A DNA stretch of 54,511 nt from Gallaecimonas xiamenensis 3-C-1 (GTDB lineage Bacteria; Pseudomonadota; Gammaproteobacteria; Enterobacterales; Gallaecimonadaceae): contig NZ_AMRI01000028.1 of assembly GCF_000299915.1 (NCBI RefSeq), forward strand, positions 1 to 54,511. Reading direction: 5' to 3'. Shown here in pieces: positions 49,538 through 54,511 of this stretch. The notes under the pieces are model-generated. The model was given only the letters and a program-made list of their open reading frames with translations, was not told the DNA's origin and ran no database searches. The translations under genes and the position numbers were made by a program. The stretch's first letter is position 1; each line of letters begins with the position of its first letter.

Positions 49538-50144
49538 ATGGCTTGGGAGCGGTGTCCCTGCTGCGCATCTTCTCGGCGGTGTTGTCCATGGCGCTGGTGT
49601 AGACCTTCATGATCTTGTTGACGGCGTCAGAACCGCCGGCCAGCACGGCGCCGGTCAGCAGCACGTCCACCGCCACAAACAGCTGGTGTTGCCAGTAGGG
49701 CAGGGGAGCCGCGTCCACCAGGTTGGCCAGTATCCTTACCCCCACCAAAGACACCAGGGTGCCTATCACCAGCCCTATCCACTGGGCGATCTGCCGGGAG
49801 CCGGCGCGATAGAGGGTGCGGGCCCGCTCCACTTGGTCCAGCTCCGCCAGTGCCTGCTGCTGGGCCGCTGCGTCTTCCTTTAGGGTGTCCAGGCGGCGCT
49901 TTTGGGCGTTGATTTGCCGGTCCAGTTGGTCGGCCTCCTGGCTGCGCCAGGCTGACAGGAAGATCTCGGTAGCCCTTTCCACCACCATGGACACCAGCAC
50001 CAGGTAGCCGAACAGGGCCGGTATATTGACGATGGCATTGTCCTTGTAGGCCAGCATGCCCGGCTCCTGCCAGTAGGCGAATAGGGACAGGGCCAGCACT
50101 GTGGCGGCGCCCCATAACCGGTTTCTTATGCTCTGCCTTTCCAT
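49536..50144 (-). CDS. Membrane protein of unknown function with central coiled coil
   Basis: A 202-residue protein I cannot assign to a family. Four hydrophobic segments (~9-25, 40-60, 118-143, 152-172) flank a charged, probably coiled-coil stretch (~67-112, with QEADQLDRQINAQKRRLD and AALAELDQVERAR-like heptads). This resembles a two-hairpin inner-membrane protein with a cytosolic helical domain. It is monocistronic and divergent from the acyltransferase gene. Candidate roles such as a scaffold or a mechanosensitive or holin-like element would be guesses. Confidence 0.85.
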   Translation of the reverse strand: MERQSIRNRLWGAATVLALSLFAYWQEPGMLAYKDNAIVNIPALFGYLVLVSMVVERATEIFLSAWRSQEADQLDRQINAQKRRLDTLKEDAAAQQQALAELDQVERARTLYRAGSRQIAQWIGLVIGTLVSLVGVRILANLVDAAPLPYWQHQLFVAVDVLLTGAVLAGGSDAVNKIMKVYTSAMDNTAEKMRSRDTAPKP

Positions 50145-50311
50145 GGTTTTCTCTTCTTGTGTAAATGCCGAGATATTTTAGTAGGTTATCAATTCGTGGC
50201 GCGATGTCCATGACGGCATCACCGGCACAGAGTTTGGCTGGTCTGCGCTGGCATGCCGGGCTGGTCGCGTTACTATAGGGCCATCTATCAAAAAAGAGAG
50301 AGCTTGGCCCC

Positions 50312-51424
50312 ATGGACCAGCCCACCAGCGCCGATCCCTTTGCCGGGATCCGCCCTTACGAGGACCAGGAAGTCCCCGCTGTTTTATCTAGGCTTTGCCA
50401 CTGTGACGACTTTATCCAACTGGTCAGTCGCCATGAATTTCCCCGCTTAAGTCGCTACCTGGGGCCTGTAACTCGGGCCCTAGTGCGCCAACAGATCCGC
50501 CGGCGCCTCGGCAACGTCAAGGACGTGGCTGGCTTTCAGCTGCAAATCGGCGCCATCCTCACCGAGGTTCTGTCCCGCACCACCGATGGGGTCAGTTGGT
50601 CTGGCCTCGACGCCCTTGACCCGGCCAAGCCCTATCTTTTTGTCTCCAACCACAGGGATATCGCCCTGGACCCGGCCCTGGTCAACTGGGCCTGCCATCA
50701 GGCGGCCATGCCCACAGCCCGCATCGGTATCGGCGACAACTTGCTGAAAAAGCCCTACGTCACCGATCTGATGCGGCTCAACAAGAGCTTTATCGTCAAG
50801 CGTTCCGCCAAGGGGATAAGGGAGCTGGCAGCGGCCATGGGGGAGCTGTCGGCCTACATCGACCACAGCCTGGCCGGGGGCCACAGTGTTTGGATAGCCC
50901 AACGGGAAGGCCGGGCCAAAGACGGTAACGATGAGACCGAACCGGCCTTGCTTAAGATGTTTTACCTGGCTCACCGCAAAGAGCGCAGCTTTGCCCAGAT
51001 GGTGGACAGGTTCAACATAGTGCCGGTGGCCATCAGCTACGAGCTAGACCCCTGTGACCGGCTCAAAGCCCGGGAGCTGGCCACCCTGGCCAGCACCGGC
51101 CAGTATGAAAAAGGTCCCATGGAAGATCTCAACGCCATGGCCCTTGGCTTTACCGGCCATAAGGGCCGGGTTCACGTGGCCTTTGGCACACCCATCAGCG
51201 GCGCCGGCATGGATGACCCCGATGCCCTGGCCGGCGAGATAGACCGGCAAATTCATCAGAACTTCAAACTCTTCCCCACCCACCTGGCGGCGGCCGGGGA
51301 AGGAGATTGCGGCTGGCTGGCAGAGCGGACGGCGGGGCTGGCCCCCGACGAGGCGGCGCTGCTTAAGGCCGCTTATGCCCGGCCTGTGCTCAACGCCCGC
51401 TCGGTACCAGCCAGCTCAGCATAG
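50312..51424 (+). CDS. PlsC-like 1-acyl-glycerol-3-phosphate acyltransferase family protein
   Basis: A 370-residue glycerolipid acyltransferase-like protein. The motif [13 protein letters not shown] (~112-124) holds the His-Asp catalytic pair in the NHRD variant rather than the usual NHxxxx[10 protein letters not shown] and [12 protein letters not shown] match the substrate-binding blocks (the second corresponds to the FPEGTRS block), followed by [11 protein letters not shown]. It lacks obvious membrane spans and is longer than PlsC (245 residues in E. coli). The donor and acceptor are unknown. Its last 35 bases overlap the 3' end of the convergent DUF817 gene. Confidence 0.88.
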   Translation: MDQPTSADPFAGIRPYEDQEVPAVLSRLCHCDDFIQLVSRHEFPRLSRYLGPVTRALVRQQIRRRLGNVKDVAGFQLQIGAILTEVLSRTTDGVSWSGLDALDPAKPYLFVSNHRDIALDPALVNWACHQAAMPTARIGIGDNLLKKPYVTDLMRLNKSFIVKRSAKGIRELAAAMGELSAYIDHSLAGGHSVWIAQREGRAKDGNDETEPALLKMFYLAHRKERSFAQMVDRFNIVPVAISYELDPCDRLKARELATLASTGQYEKGPMEDLNAMALGFTGHKGRVHVAFGTPISGAGMDDPDALAGEIDRQIHQNFKLFPTHLAAAGEGDCGWLAERTAGLAPDEAALLKAAYARPVLNARSVPASSA

Positions 51425-52208
51425 GGCGGCGCAGCAAGTCGGGGCCCTGGGGCCTGTGGATGAGGGACACCAGCACGAAGCTGAGCATCATCAGCAGGTA
51501 CCAGGCCCCCAACTTGCCAAGGGACACCATTTGCCAGCCGCCGAGCTGGTTGGGGTAGAGCCAGACCTTGGTGAAGGTGGCGATGTTCTCGGCAAACCAG
51601 ATAAAGAGCGCCACCAGCAGCCATCCCACCAGCAGCGGCATGCGCCGGTGTTTGTCTTGCACCTTGAAGTAGACGTCCACCCGCCAGAACAGCACCCCTA
51701 CTGCCGCCAATATCCCCCAGCGCAGGTCCACCAGGTAGTGATGGGCGAAAAAGTTGAGGTAGGCAAGCAGGGCCAGCAGCACTGTCCAGCGCCGCCTGGG
51801 GTAGTGGCTGAAGCGAAAGTCAAAGAGCCGCCAGACCCTGGCGATATAGCTGCCCACCGCCGAATACATAAAGCCGGCAAAAAGCGGCACATTGCCGAGC
51901 TTGAATACCGCTTCCCCCGGATAGGCCCAGGCGTTGATGCCGTCCATGGTCTTGAACAGCTCCATCAGGGTCGCCACCAGGTGAAAGACCAGTATCACCA
52001 TGGCCTCCCTTGGGCTTTCCAGCTTGAACAGCAGCAGCACCGCCTGGAAGGCCAGGGCGGCCAGCAGTAGGAAGTCGTAGCGGTGCAGGGCACTGAAGGG
52101 GTACCAGTACTGGGTCAGCACCATGATGCCCAGCAGGAAGCCGCCGAACAGGCAGGCCCGGGCCTGCTTGATGCCAAAGGCCCAAAATTCCAACAATCCT
52201 TGTTTCAT
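51390..52208 (-). CDS. DUF817 integral membrane protein
   Basis: A 272-residue protein with about eight hydrophobic segments and the conserved features of DUF817: [56 protein letters not shown], and [16 protein letters not shown]. Function is unknown. The frame is open to 52265, but the ATG at 52208 with GGCGGA upstream is the likely start; it lies 16 bases after the phoQ stop, so the gene may be the third of a phoPQ transcript. Confidence 0.88.
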   Translation of the reverse strand: MKQGLLEFWAFGIKQARACLFGGFLLGIMVLTQYWYPFSALHRYDFLLLAALAFQAVLLLFKLESPREAMVILVFHLVATLMELFKTMDGINAWAYPGEAVFKLGNVPLFAGFMYSAVGSYIARVWRLFDFRFSHYPRRRWTVLLALLAYLNFFAHHYLVDLRWGILAAVGVLFWRVDVYFKVQDKHRRMPLLVGWLLVALFIWFAENIATFTKVWLYPNQLGGWQMVSLGKLGAWYLLMMLSFVLVSLIHRPQGPDLLRRPMLSWLVPSGR

Positions 52209-52224
52209 TGTCCGCCCAGAATAC

Positions 52225-53598
52225 TCAGTAGTTGCCCAGCGGCAGGCTGATAAGGAAGCGGGCACCGCCCAGTTCCTCGGCCTGGCTTACTGTCAGGTGT
52301 CCATGATAAGAGGCGACAATATCGGCCACTACCGCAAGGCCTATGCCTTGGCCTGGGTTACGGGAATCGGCCCGAACCCCCCGCTGCAATATGCTCTCGC
52401 GCTTGTCCTCTGGTACCCCTGGGCCGTCGTCGTCCACTTGCAATAGCAGGTGCGGGCGCTGCTTGTCTCCCAGCAGGGCGACCTTGAGCTTGACCTGGCA
52501 AACGCAGAGGCGAAAGGCGTTTTCCAAGAGGTTGCCCAGCACTTCCAACAAGTCCCCTTCGTCCCCGTCGAAGTAGCAGTCTTCCTCCACCTCCATCTCG
52601 CAGTCCACGTCCTTGCTGGCGTAAACCTTGGATAGGGCCCGGCACAGCTTGTCGGCCAGGGGTTTGGGATCGATCCGGCTCTGGGCCAGGCCCTGGCGAC
52701 CCACTACCGCTCTTTTGAGCTGGTAGGTGATGGTGGTGTTCATGCGCTGGGCCTGTTCGATGATGTCGGCCAGGGGATCTTTGGGTACGTCCGGCAGGCT
52801 CTCCAGGCTCTGGGCCGAGGCCTGGATGGCGGCCAGAGGAGTCTTAAGGCTGTGGGCCAGATCGCCCATGGTGTTCTTGAGGCGCTCGCGGGATTCGCGC
52901 TCCCGGTGCAACAGTGCGTTCAAGGGCCGGGTGATGCGCGCAATTTCCGTAGGATAGTGGTGAGACAGCTGACCCCGGTCACCGCTTTTCATTTCGGAAA
53001 GCTCGCCGGCCAAAAAGCGCAGCGGCTTAAAACCCCAGCGCAAGGTCCAGGTGATCACCAGCAGCATCAGGAACAGGCCGCCGGTCATCCACAGCAACAC
53101 TATGGTGGTGAACTGGGAGGCGTCCCGCTGGTAGTCCTTGTCCTGGTACATGGTCATCAGGGTGTAGTCCTTGATGGTGTCGCCCAGGGCCAGCTGTACC
53201 GAGAACTCGTAGATGAAGAAACCGTCCCCTTCTATCTGCTGGTGATAGAACTTGCGGTTGAGGTTGTAAAAGATGGGGTGGAAGTCGAACTCGTAGCGGT
53301 AGCTGGACAGGGAGCGCCAGATCAGCTTGCCTTCCTGGTCGAAGATCAGGCCAATGTTGTTGGACAGGGCCTGGTTGTAGTTGGGATTGACCAACTCGTT
53401 GGGCAACCAGCCGGTGCCCTGGGTGTCTTCCAGGAGGTTGATCAGCTCATTCACGTCCTGGGCCAGATTGCGCTCTATGGTGCCTTCGGTGGCGCTCTGG
53501 TAGGACTTGATGATGGCAAAGCTGACGAAGGCCAGGAAGGCCACCACAGAGACAGTGGTGGCCAGCATGACCCGGCCTTTGAGGGACAGCGGACGCAC
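52225..53598 (-). CDS. phoQ: PhoQ-like sensor histidine kinase
   Basis: A 457-residue membrane kinase. It has a first span (~11-31), a periplasmic sensor domain (~32-163), a second span ([20 protein letters not shown]), HAMP, H-box [14 protein letters not shown] with phospho-accepting H249, and an ATPase domain with N-box [15 protein letters not shown] and GQGIGLAV. The [11 protein letters not shown] H-box and domain order match PhoQ. The acidic patch that senses Mg2+ and cationic peptides in E. coli PhoQ (EDDDDAE) is not present, so the input signal may differ. The start is GTG (53598), 31 bases after phoP. Confidence 0.93.
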   Translation of the reverse strand: MRPLSLKGRVMLATTVSVVAFLAFVSFAIIKSYQSATEGTIERNLAQDVNELINLLEDTQGTGWLPNELVNPNYNQALSNNIGLIFDQEGKLIWRSLSSYRYEFDFHPIFYNLNRKFYHQQIEGDGFFIYEFSVQLALGDTIKDYTLMTMYQDKDYQRDASQFTTIVLLWMTGGLFLMLLVITWTLRWGFKPLRFLAGELSEMKSGDRGQLSHHYPTEIARITRPLNALLHRERESRERLKNTMGDLAHSLKTPLAAIQASAQSLESLPDVPKDPLADIIEQAQRMNTTITYQLKRAVVGRQGLAQSRIDPKPLADKLCRALSKVYASKDVDCEMEVEEDCYFDGDEGDLLEVLGNLLENAFRLCVCQVKLKVALLGDKQRPHLLLQVDDDGPGVPEDKRESILQRGVRADSRNPGQGIGLAVVADIVASYHGHLTVSQAEELGGARFLISLPLGNY

Positions 53599-53629
53599 GT
53601 GAGGCTTAACCCCTTATGACCTGGCTGCC

Positions 53630-54307
53630 TTACTGGCAGGGCAGGCGGAACATGTAACCTTGACCACGGATGGTCTCGATGGGGGACAGGGCATTGTCCG
53701 GATCCAGCTTCTTGCGCAGCCGGCCAATCAGCACTTCCACTACGTTGGAGTCGCGCTCGATATGGTCGTCGTACAGCTGCTCGACCAGGCGTTGCTTGCT
53801 GACCACTTCCTGGTGATGGCGCATCAGGAATTCCAGCAGTTTGTACTCGTAGGCGGTGAGGGTCAAAGGATCTTCTTCCCTAAATGCCTGCTTCTTGGCC
53901 AAGTCCAGCTTGAAGGGCTCGGCCTCTATGGTGGGGCTGGCAAAACCGGCGGCGCGCCGGGACAGGGCTTGGAGACGGGCGATCAGCTCTTCCATCTGGA
54001 AGGGTTTGACCAGGTAGTCGTCGGCACCGGCGTCCAGGCCTTCCACTTTGTCCTGCCAGTTGCCACGGGCAGTCAGGATGATGATGGGGAAGGTTTTGCC
54101 TTCCTCACGGAAAGTACGGATAAGGGTGATGCCGTCCATGCCGGGCAGGCCCAGGTCAATAATGGCCACATCCAGTTCGTATTCTTCGGCGAAGAAGCGG
54201 GCTTCCTCGGCGTTGGGGGCAGCGTGGACGCCAAAACCGCGCTCGGACAGTTGCACCTTCAGGTGGTGGCGCAGCAGGTTATCATCCTCAACAACCAAAA
54301 CTTTCAT
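53630..54307 (-). CDS. phoP: PhoP-like response regulator
   Basis: A 225-residue OmpR/PhoB-family regulator. The receiver domain has the acidic pair E7/D8/D9, phosphorylation site D51 (AIIDLGLPGMDG), T79 region ILTARG and K-containing DDYLVKPF. The C-terminal winged helix has LTAYEYKLLEFLMRH, RDSNVVEVLIGRLRKKLD and IRGQGYMF. The VIDLGLPxMDG and DHIERDSNVVEV segments match PhoP closely. It is co-transcribed with phoQ. Confidence 0.95.
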   Translation of the reverse strand: MKVLVVEDDNLLRHHLKVQLSERGFGVHAAPNAEEARFFAEEYELDVAIIDLGLPGMDGITLIRTFREEGKTFPIIILTARGNWQDKVEGLDAGADDYLVKPFQMEELIARLQALSRRAAGFASPTIEAEPFKLDLAKKQAFREEDPLTLTAYEYKLLEFLMRHHQEVVSKQRLVEQLYDDHIERDSNVVEVLIGRLRKKLDPDNALSPIETIRGQGYMFRLPCQ

Positions 54308-54353
54308 GGGTGTGTCTCCCTCATGTCATGTTGAGCACAGGTTAGGCGCCAAG

Positions 54354-54383
54354 CTGAACGAAGACAATCTGCAAACCTGAACG
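54354..54383 (-). promoter_or_regulatory. Direct repeat upstream of phoP
   Basis: On the minus strand CGTTCAG occurs twice, 16 bases apart (23-bp period, about two helical turns), 47-76 bases before the phoP ATG. OmpR-family regulators bind direct repeats, so autoregulation is plausible. The E. coli PhoP box (GTTTA repeats) is not matched. Confidence 0.4.
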
Positions 54384-54450
54384 GCGACAGCCGTCATTCA
54401 GCATTGGCAGTCGCAGACAACCACAAAAAATGGCCATTAAGGAGTCCAAG

Positions 54451-54511
54451 ATGGGCCTGATTTACCTTCACAGCTCTATGAGCGACAGCCGCCAGTGGCG
54501 GGCTTTTGCCC
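54451..54511 (+). CDS. Start of an alpha/beta-hydrolase-like gene (truncated by the window)
   Basis: ATG six bases after AAGGAG opens a frame running off the window end: MGLIYLHSSMSDSRQWRAFA. The LHSSMSDSRQW segment resembles the oxyanion-hole strand/turn of small alpha/beta hydrolases (HGxxxSxxxW type). Only 20 residues are visible, so family and function are tentative. It is divergent from phoP. Confidence 0.6.
   Translation, partial: MGLIYLHSSMSDSRQWRAFA

Overview
The window (54.5 kb, G+C-rich, no replicon ends) reads as chromosome of a free-living gammaproteobacterium. The evidence is the gene order ybaN-apt-dnaX-ybaB-recR-htpG-adk-hemH...gsk, which is that of enteric and marine gammaproteobacteria, together with a TtpC-type TonB2 energy system as in Vibrio, PhoPQ, a PheL/PheA attenuator, PriC, DinG and DusC. 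An Alteromonadales-like or Gallaecimonas-like marine genus would fit; that placement is inference. There is no prophage, insertion sequence, CRISPR array or plasmid origin.

Layout. 1-1.8 kb: two identical tRNA-Lys(UUU) genes, nadA, tRNA-Ser(GGA). 1.8-6.1 kb (minus): ogt, a fused Ada/AlkA repair protein, a class V aminotransferase, rluA and a small SLT-type lytic transglycosylase. 6.2-7.5 kb: 4.5S SRP RNA and tryptophan 2,3-dioxygenase. 7.5-12.3 kb (minus): a tightly packed dinG - tauE-like - priC - DUF2057 - histone-deacetylase-like unit. 12.6-33.1 kb: a TonB hub. Five paralogous TonB-dependent receptors with the same TonB-box segment (ERIEVTGSRIK) lie around a complete energising operon (DUF3450, TtpC-like ExbB, ExbB, ExbD, TonB, TPR protein). 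33.2-35.9 kb (minus): pheA with its leader peptide gene pheL and attenuator, a DksA/TraR-type zinc-finger protein and dusC. 36.0-38.2 kb: an hvfABC-type RiPP cluster, with a secreted precursor carrying eight Cys mostly in EGKCG repeats, a DUF692 MNIO maturase and its DUF2063 partner, followed by a 38-residue single-span membrane peptide. 38.3-49.5 kb: the conserved ybaN-apt-dnaX-ybaB-recR-htpG-adk-hemH-fadL-gsk block. 49.5-54.5 kb: an unknown membrane protein, a PlsC-like acyltransferase, DUF817, PhoQ and PhoP (minus), and the start of an alpha/beta-hydrolase-like gene.

How it fits together. Receptors, ExbB/ExbD and TonB form one outer-membrane uptake machine. Two receptor subgroups share near-identical DNA around their start codons, which suggests recent duplication. 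The hvf cluster is the most interesting accessory element: it should make a Cys-modified, metal-binding peptide of the oxazolone/thioamide (HvfA/bufferin-like) class. Recoding and regulatory signals visible in the sequence include a programmed -1 frameshift in dnaX with slippery heptamer, SD-like stimulator and hairpin; a Phe-codon attenuator before pheA; a near-consensus sigma-32 promoter before htpG; and an internal terminator between hvfA and hvfB.
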